In this document: positions 16,724 through 26,034 of the stretch, piece after piece
How positions within the stretch are numbered: the stretch's first letter is position 1
Layout of the letters: each line of letters starts with the position of its first letter
Assembly (NCBI GenBank): GCA_902572515.1
Contig: CACGGJ010000009.1
Span: 1 to 42,246, forward strand
DNA: 42,246 nt
Source of the DNA: an uncultured Pelagibacteraceae bacterium
GTDB taxonomy: Bacteria > Pseudomonadota > Alphaproteobacteria > Pelagibacterales > Pelagibacteraceae
Direction of reading: 5' to 3'
Translations under genes and position numbers: made by a program
The notes under the pieces: generated by a model
The model's input: only the letters and a program-made list of their open reading frames with translations
Told to the model about the DNA's origin: nothing
Database searches by the model: none

Positions 16724-17127
16724 CTGCAAAAGGATATATTTCAAGCAGAAGCTTTATGGGGGAAAGAGTTCCACAATCTGTTCAAAATTTAGTATTAAGA
16801 AATTTTTGCAAAGATAATAATTTAACTTTTGAATTAAGTTCAACTGAATACGCAATGGATAAAAGTTATCACGTTTTGAATCAATTACTGGTAAATAAAA
16901 ACAATAAATGTATTATTTTTTATAGTCTTTTCCAACTTCCTGAAAATGATAATTTAAGGAATAAAATTTTGAAAAAATTTATAAAAAGAAAAAAAAAACT
17001 GATTTTTGTTTTAGAGAACATCATGGTCAATAAATTTAGTGATATACAAGATATTGAAAATATTTGGTATATAAAAAAAGTTTCAAATCAGTGTTTAACG
17101 AATAAAGAAATTAAAAAATTTATTTAA
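16720..17127 (+). CDS. Sporadic carbohydrate cluster protein, LIC12192 family
   Basis: A small protein of 135 residues opening with KGYISSRSFMGERVPQSVQN and containing SSTEYAMDKSYHVL, blocks I associate with the TIGR04323 family, known from Leptospira and other LPS loci. No catalytic motif of a known enzyme is visible, and no signal peptide or membrane segment. A Ser/Cys/Tyr-rich recombinase-like look in the first 60 residues is probably coincidental. It is coupled by overlaps to the 2OG oxygenase and to the cytidylyltransferase-kinase fusion, so it presumably acts in the same sugar pathway. The function is unknown. Confidence 0.68.
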   Translation: MTAKGYISSRSFMGERVPQSVQNLVLRNFCKDNNLTFELSSTEYAMDKSYHVLNQLLVNKNNKCIIFYSLFQLPENDNLRNKILKKFIKRKKKLIFVLENIMVNKFSDIQDIENIWYIKKVSNQCLTNKEIKKFI

Positions 17128-18641
17128 TGAATAAAATAATTTCATCTGAAGATTTATCTAACAAAATTCAGTCTTTAAAAAATAAAAAAAAAAAGATTGT
17201 TCTATGTCATGGAGTATTTGATATAATTCATGCTGGACATATATCTCATTTTAAGTCTGCCAAAAAATTCGGTGATATCTTAATTGTTTCAGTAACAAGT
17301 GATAAATATGTTAACAAAGGTTTTAATAGACCTATATTTAATTTAAATAATAGAAAAAAAATTCTTTCTGAATTGAGTATGGTAGATTTTGTGTGTGATA
17401 GTGACTCTACGGATGCAATTTCAATTATTGAAAAAATTAAACCAAATATTTATTGCAAAGGACCAGATTATAAAAACTTTGATAAAGATGTAACTAACAA
17501 AATAAAGAAAGAAATTAAAATTCTAAAAAAATTTGGAGGTAAATTCAAAGTTACAGATGATCAGACATTTAGTTCTAGTAAAATAATAAATACTTTGAAT
17601 AAAGGTACAACCGAATATGAAAAATTCTTACTACAATTAAATAAAAAATTTACAAAGAAAGAATTAAATTATGCCATAAATTCTTTTAATAACTTAAAAG
17701 TTCTTGTGATAGGTGAGAGTATTTTGGATGAATATACATATTGTGAAACTTTAGGTAAATCTGGCAAAGAACCAGTGTTAACAATGAAGCCCACTAATAC
17801 AGAGAAATATTTGGGAGGTAGTTTAGCTGTATGTAATCATTTATCAACTTTTTGCAAAAAAATTTCTCTTGTTAGTTATTTAGGTGAAGACGGTAGTGAA
17901 GAAGCATTTATAAAAAAAAACTTAAAAAAAAATATTAATCCTTACTTTATAAGAAAAAAAAATTCACCCACTATTTTAAAAAAAAGATTTATAGAGAATG
18001 TAAACAATATAAAGACTTTAGGCCTTTATTCTTTAAATGATGACCAATTGAATAAAAAAGATGAGTATAAATTATATAAAATTATAAAAAAACAAATACC
18101 AACACATGATATAATTATTGTATGTGATTATGGTCATGGGTTAATTACAAAAAAAATATCAAATTTAGTCATTAGTTCAAAAAAGTTTTACACGTATAAT
18201 TCACAAATAAATTCGAGTAATTTTAGTCATCACACATTAGATAAATTCACAAAGATGAGTGGTATAGTAATTAACGCAAATGAATTAAAACATGAATTTA
18301 GAGACAACAATTCTTCCAATGTAGTTTTAGGAAAGAAACTTCAAAAGAAACTTAAAACGCAAAAAGTTATTATAACTCAAGGTAAAGATGGTGTGATTTT
18401 ATTAAATAAAAATAAAATTTTTTCTGCACCAGCTTTTACTAAAAATGTAATAGACAAAATTGGGGCGGGTGATGCTATGTTGGCTCTAGCTTCTCTATGT
18501 TTTAAAAAAAATCTTGATGATTTACTAACCTTATATCTAGGTTCGGTTGCTGCTGGTCACGTTGTAGAAACCATGTCTAATAGCTCACCAATTGACAAAA
18601 ATAAAATTTTAAAAATAATTGAACATCAACTGATAAATTGA
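17127..18641 (+). CDS. Fusion of RfaE2-like cytidylyltransferase and PfkB sugar kinase
   Basis: Residues 1-150 are a nucleotidyltransferase with GVFDIIHAGH (HxGH at 35-38) and an SSSKII end block. Residues 185-504 are a ribokinase/PfkB-type kinase with GGSLAVCNHL near 230 and the catalytic IGAGDAM near 455-461. The domain order is the reverse of HldE, in which the kinase comes first. The protein should phosphorylate a sugar (at O1 or another position) and join it to a nucleotide, as in ADP-heptose synthesis. With the split transketolase upstream and a GmhA-like isomerase at 27638 it could activate an unusual ketose or heptose. Its start overlaps the upstream stop by one base (TAATG). Confidence 0.82.
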   Translation: MNKIISSEDLSNKIQSLKNKKKKIVLCHGVFDIIHAGHISHFKSAKKFGDILIVSVTSDKYVNKGFNRPIFNLNNRKKILSELSMVDFVCDSDSTDAISIIEKIKPNIYCKGPDYKNFDKDVTNKIKKEIKILKKFGGKFKVTDDQTFSSSKIINTLNKGTTEYEKFLLQLNKKFTKKELNYAINSFNNLKVLVIGESILDEYTYCETLGKSGKEPVLTMKPTNTEKYLGGSLAVCNHLSTFCKKISLVSYLGEDGSEEAFIKKNLKKNINPYFIRKKNSPTILKKRFIENVNNIKTLGLYSLNDDQLNKKDEYKLYKIIKKQIPTHDIIIVCDYGHGLITKKISNLVISSKKFYTYNSQINSSNFSHHTLDKFTKMSGIVINANELKHEFRDNNSSNVVLGKKLQKKLKTQKVIITQGKDGVILLNKNKIFSAPAFTKNVIDKIGAGDAMLALASLCFKKNLDDLLTLYLGSVAAGHVVETMSNSSPIDKNKILKIIEHQLIN

Positions 18642-20008
18642 TTCCAAAAAAATTCAAAAAAATTAAATCATTAGTTCTACTTGCAGGCCCAGGTAGCGGC
18701 AGTAAACTTTTTCAAAGTTTTATTGATGGTCATAACCAGATTTTAATGACACCTGGATATATTTTAATGTATTTTTATCCTCACTGGAATAAACATTTAA
18801 AATTTTATGATAAGTGGTCTAAAATTATTGATCATTTTTTAAAACTTCATCCTTCTATAATCGACACTAAAAAAATGAAAGGAGGAGATTATTTATATAA
18901 TTTAGGAAAATCTAAAAAGAAAAGTATAAAAATTGAAAAAAAATTATTTATTAAAAACCTCAAATTTTATCTTGAAGATGAAGAGATAAATTCAAAAAAT
19001 TTTTTTTTAGCAATTCATTTATCGTATGCTAATTGCCTAGGTGAAAATTTAAAACAAAAAAAAATTTTGGTATATCATATGCATGTTTGTTGGTATTTGA
19101 AAGATTTTTACAATGATTTTCAAAATGCAAAATCTATTACAATGTTAAGAGAATTAAAAAGTAATATTCCAAAAAGAATTCCTACGTTAGAAAAGCCTAA
19201 CGAAACTCATTTAAATAAGACAGACTCAATTTTTTTTAGAACCAGATCTTATAAAAATGTCTTATTTGAAGATTTATTTACACTAGATTACCTTAAAAAT
19301 TTTAAAAATAAAAAACATAAAGTAATTAAACATGAAGATTTATTATCTAGAAAAAAAGAAATAATGAAAAATTTTTGTTCCTACACATCTTTATCTTATT
19401 CATCTTATATGCTGAAAAGCACAATCAACAATTTAGATTGGAATTATGAACATAAAAAAAATGTTAAACTTAAAGATGGAGTAGCAAAACATATTTTATA
19501 TTATAATAAGAATGATTTTATGTCTTATGAATTATACTGGTTAAATAATTTAACAAATAAATTTAATCGTAAATATTCATATAAAACTAATGAATCTAAT
19601 TTTTCATTAATTAATACATTGATAAGCTTTTTTTTAATTTTTTTACCTTCAAAGAGAGAAATTTTATTATTTTATGACTATTGTTCTTATAAATTTTGGT
19701 TAGATTATATGAAAGAACTTTATAGAGAGATTTTTAAAATTAAACTCAAAAAATACGAAAAAAATGCTTTTTATCATCATAAATGGTCCAATAAAAATTA
19801 TCCTTTCAGACTAATCAATTTTTTAATTTTAAAAGTAAAAGATGAAAAATTTTTCATATGGAAAATTTTATATATATTGTTGAAATTATTAATATTTGCA
19901 TCTATACCTTTCGCTATATTTTTAGAGTATATTCTTAGAGTATACATTTGTTTAATAACATATTTTAAAAATATTTTTGGATTAAGATTTTTTCCAAAAA
20001 AACTTTAG
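18638..20008 (+). CDS. Sulfotransferase-like protein with C-terminal membrane segment
   Basis: 456 residues starting at TTG, overlapping the previous stop by 4 bases. Residues 12-37 hold a beta strand plus GPGSGSKLFQSFIDGHNQIL, which resembles the 5'-phosphosulfate-binding loop of PAPS sulfotransferases. ITMLRELKSN near residue 170 may correspond to the 3'-phosphate-binding strand and helix. A strongly hydrophobic stretch at about 408-440 suggests a C-terminal membrane anchor, unusual for cytosolic sulfotransferases. If correct, it would use PAPS from the Sat-like and APS-kinase-like proteins to sulfate the glycan. Assignment rests mainly on the P-loop and on context. Confidence 0.6.
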   Translation: MIPKKFKKIKSLVLLAGPGSGSKLFQSFIDGHNQILMTPGYILMYFYPHWNKHLKFYDKWSKIIDHFLKLHPSIIDTKKMKGGDYLYNLGKSKKKSIKIEKKLFIKNLKFYLEDEEINSKNFFLAIHLSYANCLGENLKQKKILVYHMHVCWYLKDFYNDFQNAKSITMLRELKSNIPKRIPTLEKPNETHLNKTDSIFFRTRSYKNVLFEDLFTLDYLKNFKNKKHKVIKHEDLLSRKKEIMKNFCSYTSLSYSSYMLKSTINNLDWNYEHKKNVKLKDGVAKHILYYNKNDFMSYELYWLNNLTNKFNRKYSYKTNESNFSLINTLISFFLIFLPSKREILLFYDYCSYKFWLDYMKELYREIFKIKLKKYEKNAFYHHKWSNKNYPFRLINFLILKVKDEKFFIWKILYILLKLLIFASIPFAIFLEYILRVYICLITYFKNIFGLRFFPKKL

Positions 20009-20014
20009 CAACTT

Positions 20015-20668
20015 ATGAAAAACAATTCAGAAATAACAAACTATTTATACAAACGAAAAAATAGTTTAGAATTAGGTAAGCGTACTTCAATGGCTTACGA
20101 GTCAGATCCAGCACGGCTTGTATTCACGTTAAGTAGATATAAATTTGTGGGTAAAATGTTTGAGGGATTTTCAAACGTTTTAGAAGTAGGTGCTGGTGAT
20201 GGTTTCAAAAGTCCAATTGTTAAACAGTTTTGTAAAAAATTAACTATCAGCGATATTGAATTACAGAATAAAATAGATTTTGACAAAATATCTTTTACTA
20301 GAACGAAATTTATTATCCACAACTTTGTTAAGAAAAAATTAAATCAAAAGTTTGATGGAATATATTCTCTTGATGTACTTGAACATATTGAAAAAAATAA
20401 AGAAAAAAAATTTATTAAAAATATTTGTAGTAGTTTAACAAAAAACGGGACACTTATAATAGGTATGCCTTCTTTAGAAAGCCAAGCCTATGCATCAAAA
20501 TGGTCAAAAGAAGGACATATAAATTGCAAAACAAAAAAAGAATTAAAAAGCTTTTTAAGTTTGTACTTTAGTAATGTTTTTATGTTTTCTATGAATGATG
20601 AAGTGGTTCACACTGGATACGACTCGATGAGTCATTATATTTTTGCAATTGCTTGTAACAAAAAATAA
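20015..20668 (+). CDS. Class I SAM-dependent methyltransferase
   Basis: 217 residues with motif I VLEVGAGDGF (about residues 55-64), an acidic SDIE at the second strand and a SLDVLEHIEKN post-motif loop. The N-terminal 50 residues contain KRTSMAYESDPARLVFTLSR, a block I associate with methyltransferases of polysaccharide loci. Probably O- or N-methylates a sugar. It starts 6 bases after the sulfotransferase-like gene and is followed 17 bases later by another methyltransferase. Substrate unknown. Confidence 0.75.
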   Translation: MKNNSEITNYLYKRKNSLELGKRTSMAYESDPARLVFTLSRYKFVGKMFEGFSNVLEVGAGDGFKSPIVKQFCKKLTISDIELQNKIDFDKISFTRTKFIIHNFVKKKLNQKFDGIYSLDVLEHIEKNKEKKFIKNICSSLTKNGTLIIGMPSLESQAYASKWSKEGHINCKTKKELKSFLSLYFSNVFMFSMNDEVVHTGYDSMSHYIFAIACNKK

Positions 20669-20685
20669 GATATTTAATTTAAGTC

Positions 20686-21351
20686 ATGGAAAAAAGACGA
20701 TATTTTGTAAATAAATTGCATCATTCATCTAAAAGAAATTATCTAGATAGAATGATAAAGCAAAAAGTTAAGGGCATGAAAATTGCAAGTAAATATGGAT
20801 TTGATTATTGGGATGGAAATAGAAAATATGGATATGGCGGTTATAAGTATATTCCCGGAAGATGGAAAGATGTTGCAAAAAAATTAATAAAAACTTATTC
20901 TTTAAATAATAATTCTCGAATCCTTGATGTAGGATGTGGTAAAGCCTATCTTTTGTACGAAATTAAATTACTTTTACCAAAAATTAAAATTTGCGGTTTT
21001 GATCTATCAAGTTATGCAATCTCAAAAGCTAAAAATTCAATAAGAAAAAATTTATTTGTGCACAATGCTTGTAATAAATTTCCATTTAAAAATAAAGAAT
21101 TTGATTTAGTTTTAACTCTAGCTACATTGCATAATTTACCTATTCATTGTTTATTTAAAAGTATCAAAGAAATAGAAAGAGTTGGAAAAAAAAAATATAT
21201 AATGGTTGAAAGTTATAATAATTTTCAAGAATTGTTTAATTTACAATGTTGGGCTTTAACCTGTAAATCTTTTTTTTCAATAAAAGATTGGAAATGGATA
21301 TTTAAAACAAATAAGTACAAAGGTGATTACGAATTTATTTGCTTTAAATAG
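20686..21351 (+). CDS. Class I SAM-dependent methyltransferase
   Basis: 221 residues. Motif I ILDVGCGKAYLL lies at about residues 84-95, followed by GFDLSSYAI and FDLVLTLATLHN. The N-terminal portion is rich in Tyr/Gly/Lys around YGYGGYKYIPGRW (about 48-60), typical of a subfamily in bacterial surface-sugar clusters. Likely a sugar O-methyltransferase. Only 2 bases separate it from the downstream TIGR04372 glycosyltransferase gene, implying coexpression. Confidence 0.75.
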   Translation: MEKRRYFVNKLHHSSKRNYLDRMIKQKVKGMKIASKYGFDYWDGNRKYGYGGYKYIPGRWKDVAKKLIKTYSLNNNSRILDVGCGKAYLLYEIKLLLPKIKICGFDLSSYAISKAKNSIRKNLFVHNACNKFPFKNKEFDLVLTLATLHNLPIHCLFKSIKEIERVGKKKYIMVESYNNFQELFNLQCWALTCKSFFSIKDWKWIFKTNKYKGDYEFICFK

Positions 21352-21353
21352 TT

Positions 21354-22562
21354 ATGTTAAAAATTCAATTGAATAAAAAAATAAAAGTATTAGGCAGGTA
21401 TTTTTCTTTAATTTTATTTTTTCCATTAATAGTACTTTTTGCTATTTTTATTAAGCTTATAAGACCTTTCATATTGATTAGGTGGTCACGTTTAGATAAT
21501 GCAAGAATAGGTCATTATCTAGCAGATATTGAAATTTATCTTTTAGAAAAGAAATTTAAAAAGGATGTGCCAAATGAACGTTATATTGATTTTTTTTATA
21601 AGCCAGAACTTAATATATGTAATAAACAATTAGATAAAATGTGGAGTAGTAAATTGTTAATTATGCCATGGTGTTTTGGTTTTTTTTTTGAATATTTAAG
21701 ACAAAAAAAAATTTTATTTAATAATGAAAACTATTTTGATACGACTTCAAAAGATCAACATAATTTATTATTTAGAAATAGTCCAATTTTGTCTTTATCT
21801 CCAGAGGAAAAAAAATTAGGTTTTGAATTTTTGAAAAAATCAGGATTACCCGAGAACTCAAAATTTGTATGTCTACAGGTTCGTGACGGAGCATACTTGT
21901 CAAATAAAAAATATGACTATCATGATTATAGAAACTGTGATGTTGAAAATTTTAAATCTGCATGTAATTTTTTAGCAGAGCAAAATATTTATGTTTTCAG
22001 AATGGGAGCAAAAGTTGATAAGAAAATTAGTTTTGCAAATTCTAAAATTATAGATTACGCAACTAATAACACGAGAACAGACTTTTTAGATATTTTTCTT
22101 GGCTCTGAGTGTTTATTTTGGATATCAACTGGATCAGGCATAGATAATTTATCTAAAATATTTAAAAAACCTATTTTGTATGTAAATCAAGTTCCAATTG
22201 GTCATATTTCAACCTTCCAAAAAACATCTTTAGTATTCTTTAAGCATTTCTTTGATAAAAATTCAAAAAACCAATTAAATCTAGATATGTTAAAAGAGAA
22301 AGAACTTTGTTTTGCAACAACGATAGAAGATTTTGACAAAAAGGAAGTCATAGTTAAAGAAAATAGTTCTGAAGAAATTGAAAGTGCAACTAAAGAAATG
22401 TTTGAGAGAGTAAAGAATAACTTTTGGGAGTCATGGGATGAAACCAAAAATAAACAAAAATATTTTTGGAAAAAATTTCCATATAAAAAAGAGTTCCACG
22501 GGCAAATTGTAGGCAATATATCAAAAGAATTTTTAATAAAATATAAAGATTTTTATAGTTAA
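21354..22562 (+). CDS. TIGR04372-type putative glycosyltransferase (second copy)
   Basis: 402 residues with an N-terminal hydrophobic segment (about 14-38) followed by NARIGHYLADIEIYLLE, the family signature seen also in the protein at 3668-4972. The shared central block is YRNCDVENF then VFRMG, equivalent to FRNCDIDNY and VIRMG in the paralogue; overall they are diverged, so this is an old paralogue rather than a recent duplication. Probably a membrane-associated glycosyltransferase. The stop is directly followed by the ATG of the next gene with no spacer. Confidence 0.7.
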   Translation: MLKIQLNKKIKVLGRYFSLILFFPLIVLFAIFIKLIRPFILIRWSRLDNARIGHYLADIEIYLLEKKFKKDVPNERYIDFFYKPELNICNKQLDKMWSSKLLIMPWCFGFFFEYLRQKKILFNNENYFDTTSKDQHNLLFRNSPILSLSPEEKKLGFEFLKKSGLPENSKFVCLQVRDGAYLSNKKYDYHDYRNCDVENFKSACNFLAEQNIYVFRMGAKVDKKISFANSKIIDYATNNTRTDFLDIFLGSECLFWISTGSGIDNLSKIFKKPILYVNQVPIGHISTFQKTSLVFFKHFFDKNSKNQLNLDMLKEKELCFATTIEDFDKKEVIVKENSSEEIESATKEMFERVKNNFWESWDETKNKQKYFWKKFPYKKEFHGQIVGNISKEFLIKYKDFYS

Positions 22563-23645
22563 ATGAAAAATAAAAAATGTATTATCTGTGCAAACAAGAC
22601 AATTAAATTAAAAATTAATCTACCTACTTTTGAACATGTAAATTTTAATACAATTTCTTCAAGATCTATACTTTTTAAATGTTCTAATTGTAATATGATT
22701 TTTACAAATAAAAAAATTACAAATAATATTTTTATTAAAACAAACTATATAAATAATAATAATGATAGGATTATAAAGCTTAATAAAAAAAGGTTTTTAA
22801 CGAGTCGTTCTAAAATTTTATCTAATTTTATATTAAAAAATATCCTAAAGAAAAAAACAAATTTAAATATTTTAGAAATTGGATCAGGAAAAGGATATCT
22901 TTTAGAAAAATTATCTAAAATTTATAAAAGAGCAAATTTATATGGATGTGAAATTGGCAATTACTCAAAATTTAAACCATACCTAAAAAAAAATATTACT
23001 TTTATAAAAAAAAATAAATTAAATTTTTTAGATCGAAATTTTGACCTGATTATTTTATCTCACACCATAAATTATTTTCAAAATCCATCCCAAGAATTAA
23101 ATGGATATAAAAAATTATTAAAAAAAGATGGTAATTTAGTTGTTATAAGTCCTGATATAAGTAAAAATATATTTTATACCTTAATGGCAGATCAAAAAAT
23201 TATACCAACTAAAAATAGTCTACGTAATTTGCTTTCTTTTTCTGGATTTTCTACTTTTTTGATAAACAATACAGAAATACCAAATGAATTAATTTGTGTA
23301 GCAAAAATTAATCCTAAAAATAATTTCTTTTTTAAAAAAAATGATAGGATAGTGGAGAATAATCTAAATAAAATTAAACTAATAAAAAATAAAATTTTAA
23401 AATTAAAACCAAAAGAGTTATTAATTTTAGGCACAAATATAAATTCTGCTTTTATAGATCAAATTTTAAATACAAGAAGTTTAGGTTTCATAGATGACTT
23501 GTATGTAAAAAAAAAATATTTTAGAGATAAAAAAGTTATGAATAAAAAATATCTTAATGAAGACGAAATTTTGGTAAATGGTTACAACGAAAAAAAAATT
23601 TATATATCAAATAAAACTAAAGCTAAAATTATAAATCTTTTTTAG
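22563..23645 (+). CDS. Zinc-ribbon SAM methyltransferase, C-methyltransferase-like
   Basis: 360 residues. Two CxxC pairs in the first 50 residues (CIIC and CSNC) form a probable zinc-binding N-terminus as in sugar C-methyltransferases of the TylC3/NovU type. Motif I ILEIGSGKGYLLEKL lies at about residues 100-114, with a FDLIILSHTINYF post-motif. The last 100 residues (ELLILGTNINSAF, then FIDDLY) look like the Rossmann-like C-terminal domain of that family. One of three such genes between 22563 and 27201. Probably adds a methyl branch or O-methyl to a deoxyamino sugar. Confidence 0.7.
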   Translation: MKNKKCIICANKTIKLKINLPTFEHVNFNTISSRSILFKCSNCNMIFTNKKITNNIFIKTNYINNNNDRIIKLNKKRFLTSRSKILSNFILKNILKKKTNLNILEIGSGKGYLLEKLSKIYKRANLYGCEIGNYSKFKPYLKKNITFIKKNKLNFLDRNFDLIILSHTINYFQNPSQELNGYKKLLKKDGNLVVISPDISKNIFYTLMADQKIIPTKNSLRNLLSFSGFSTFLINNTEIPNELICVAKINPKNNFFFKKNDRIVENNLNKIKLIKNKILKLKPKELLILGTNINSAFIDQILNTRSLGFIDDLYVKKKYFRDKKVMNKKYLNEDEILVNGYNEKKIYISNKTKAKIINLF

Positions 23646-23658
23646 AAAGATAATTGTT

Positions 23659-24771
23659 ATGAATGTTTCATTTCTAGATTTAAAAGTAAAAGACAAAAAA
23701 TTCAGACAAAAAATTCTTAATAAAATAAATAAAATATTAGTAAATGGAAAAATTTTAAATGGAATTGAACAAAAAATTTTTGAAAAAAAAATATCAAAAT
23801 TTCTTAATTCTAAGTATGCAGTAGGTGTTTCGTCTGGCAGTAGTGCTCTTTATTTAGCATTAAAAGCAAGTAATATTGGCAAAGGTGACGAAGTAATTAC
23901 TACACCATTTACATGGATAATTACTTCTCATGCAATTTCATCTTTAGGTGCGAAGCCTGTGTTTGTCGATGTAGACAAAAATTTTAACCTAGACCCAACC
24001 AAAATAGAGCAGGCTATAAATAAAAAAACAAAAGCTATAGTACCAATGCATGTTGCGGGCAAACTTTGCTCGATGAAAGAAATTAGTAATATTGCAAAAA
24101 AATATAAATTAAAAATCATCGAAGATGCAGCCCAATCAATTTGTAGTTCATATAAAGGAAAAAAATCTGGTTATTACTCTGATGCTTGCGCTTTTAGTTT
24201 TAATCCGATGAAAGTGTTGAATTCATACGGAGAAGCAGGTGTAGTTACAACTAATAATAGGAAAATATATAATAAATTGTTACTTTTAAGACATGCTGGA
24301 ACAGTTAGATATAAAAATAGTTTTAATATAAATAATTCTAATGATATTTCTTTAAATCATAAAATTGATACAATTCATGCAAGTATATTAATTGAAAAAT
24401 TAAAATTTTTAAATCAAGTCTTAAAGCAGAGAGAAAAAATTTCTAGATATTATACAAACAACTTAAAAAATATAATGCAAACTCAAAATTTAGAAACAAA
24501 AGAAACACATGGTAGATATTTATTTTTAGCTAGGTTTAAAAATAGAGATAAATTAAGATCATTTTTAACAAGAAAAGGAATAGAAACAAAGGTTTTTTAT
24601 TCACCATTAGTAAGTGATGCAAGAATATATAAAAATTCAAAAAAATATGATTTGAAGAACGCAAAAAAAATCTTAACTGAAATAGTTGCTCTACCTTTCC
24701 ATGAAAGTTTAAATTTTAAACAAATTAAATATGTAGTTAAAGAAATAAAAAAATTTTATGAAAAAAAGTAA
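23659..24771 (+). CDS. DegT/DnrJ/EryC1 family sugar aminotransferase
   Basis: PLP-dependent aminotransferase of 370 residues, normal length. GVSSGSSALYLAL (56-68) binds the cofactor phosphate, IIEDAAQS (153-160) holds the aspartate contacting the pyridine nitrogen, and the Schiff-base lysine is probably Lys185 in SFNPMKVLNSYGEAG. It transfers an amino group from glutamate to a keto-sugar nucleotide. It sits between zinc-type C-methyltransferase genes and overlaps the next by 14 bases, suggesting a C-methylated amino sugar. No dedicated 4,6-dehydratase for this branch is seen nearby, so the keto substrate may come from elsewhere. Confidence 0.85.
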   Translation: MNVSFLDLKVKDKKFRQKILNKINKILVNGKILNGIEQKIFEKKISKFLNSKYAVGVSSGSSALYLALKASNIGKGDEVITTPFTWIITSHAISSLGAKPVFVDVDKNFNLDPTKIEQAINKKTKAIVPMHVAGKLCSMKEISNIAKKYKLKIIEDAAQSICSSYKGKKSGYYSDACAFSFNPMKVLNSYGEAGVVTTNNRKIYNKLLLLRHAGTVRYKNSFNINNSNDISLNHKIDTIHASILIEKLKFLNQVLKQREKISRYYTNNLKNIMQTQNLETKETHGRYLFLARFKNRDKLRSFLTRKGIETKVFYSPLVSDARIYKNSKKYDLKNAKKILTEIVALPFHESLNFKQIKYVVKEIKKFYEKK

Positions 24772-26026
24772 TAATAAAGATTATATATCATACACTAGAG
24801 ATAGTTGTAGACTTTGCTTAAGTAAAGAAATCGAGATGGCAGTTAATATGGGAAAAAGCCCAATCTCTGAAAAGTATGTAGATAAAGAAAATTTAACAAA
24901 AATTATTCCCAAAGTATCTTTGGATCTATATTTTTGTAAAAATTGTTATCATGTGCAATTACTAGATGTAGTAAACCCTGATTTTTTATGGGCAGACTTT
25001 ACTTTTAAAACTTCGAGAGACGATAAATTAATAAAACATTTTGAAGATTATGTTGATCGAGTTTTTAAAGTTCAAAATATTGACAAACAAGATCTTATAG
25101 TTGATGTGGGTAGTAATGATGGAACATTATTGCGATGTTTCAAAAATAAAGGTTTTATTAATATATTAGGTGTAGATCCAGCTAGCGAAATTGTAGATCA
25201 GGCCAATCTATCAGGCATTAGAACAATTAAAGGATATTTTAATTTAGATCTTGTAAAAAAAATTACCAATTCAAATGGTAAAGCAAAAATTATTACAGCT
25301 AATAATGTATTTGCTCATACTGATGATTTAAGAGGAATGTTAGAGGCAATAAAATTTATGATGAATGATGACTCAATATTCGTATTCGAAGTTTCCTATC
25401 TACTTGATGTAGTAAAAAAAATGTTAATTGGAACAATTTTTCATGAACACCTTTCTTATCACTCAGTGACTTCACTTAAAAAATTTTTAAATTCATTTGA
25501 TCTAGATTTAATAAGGATTGAGAGAGGTCCAGAGCAAGGTGGATCAATAATATGTTATGCAAAAATAAAAAAAAGCTCCAATAAAATAGATAAAACTGTA
25601 ATTGAACTTCTTGAATTAGAAAAAAAAGAAAAACTTGATAGCATTGAAACTATTAAAGAAATGAACTCAAAGTTGGTTAATTTAAAAACAGAATTAAATA
25701 AAATTATTAAAAAAATTAAGGATGAAAAAAAATCAATATCAGGTTTTGGTGCCGCTAGATCAGGTACAACTTTTTTAAGTTTTTTTGATATTGGGGAATA
25801 TATTGATCATTTATACGATGATAATAATGAAAAGCATTATAAATACTCTCCAGGAGACCAAATTGAAGTTTTGCCAACAAAATTAATATATCAAAATCAA
25901 CCTGATTACCTTATTATTTTAGCATGGATACATGCTGATAAAATAATACAAAAAAATCAAAACTATTTAGAAAATGGTGGAGCTTTTTTAAGATTTTTTC
26001 CAAAAATAGAAATTATAAAAAAATAA
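24758..26026 (+). CDS. Sugar C-methyltransferase (TylC3/NovU-type)
   Basis: 422 residues with the complete three-part architecture: a zinc-binding N-terminus (CRLC at about 18-21, CKNC at about 60-63), a SAM domain with DVGSNDGTLLRCF (about 115-127) and NNVFAHTDDL, and a C-terminal Rossmann-like domain with FGAARSGTTFLSFF. FHEHLSYHS (about 228-236) matches the catalytic HEHxxY motif of the family. It should add a methyl group to a carbon next to a keto group of a nucleotide-linked deoxysugar, often C3. The start overlaps the aminotransferase gene by 14 bases. Confidence 0.85.
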   Translation: MKKSNNKDYISYTRDSCRLCLSKEIEMAVNMGKSPISEKYVDKENLTKIIPKVSLDLYFCKNCYHVQLLDVVNPDFLWADFTFKTSRDDKLIKHFEDYVDRVFKVQNIDKQDLIVDVGSNDGTLLRCFKNKGFINILGVDPASEIVDQANLSGIRTIKGYFNLDLVKKITNSNGKAKIITANNVFAHTDDLRGMLEAIKFMMNDDSIFVFEVSYLLDVVKKMLIGTIFHEHLSYHSVTSLKKFLNSFDLDLIRIERGPEQGGSIICYAKIKKSSNKIDKTVIELLELEKKEKLDSIETIKEMNSKLVNLKTELNKIIKKIKDEKKSISGFGAARSGTTFLSFFDIGEYIDHLYDDNNEKHYKYSPGDQIEVLPTKLIYQNQPDYLIILAWIHADKIIQKNQNYLENGGAFLRFFPKIEIIKK

Positions 26027-26034
26027 CGAATATA

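Noticed and set aside
16720..17127. LIC12192-family protein as a DNA invertase or resolvase because of its YxSSR-like N-terminus
   Set aside because: It lacks the rest of the serine recombinase fold and DNA-binding domain, and it is coupled to sugar genes.
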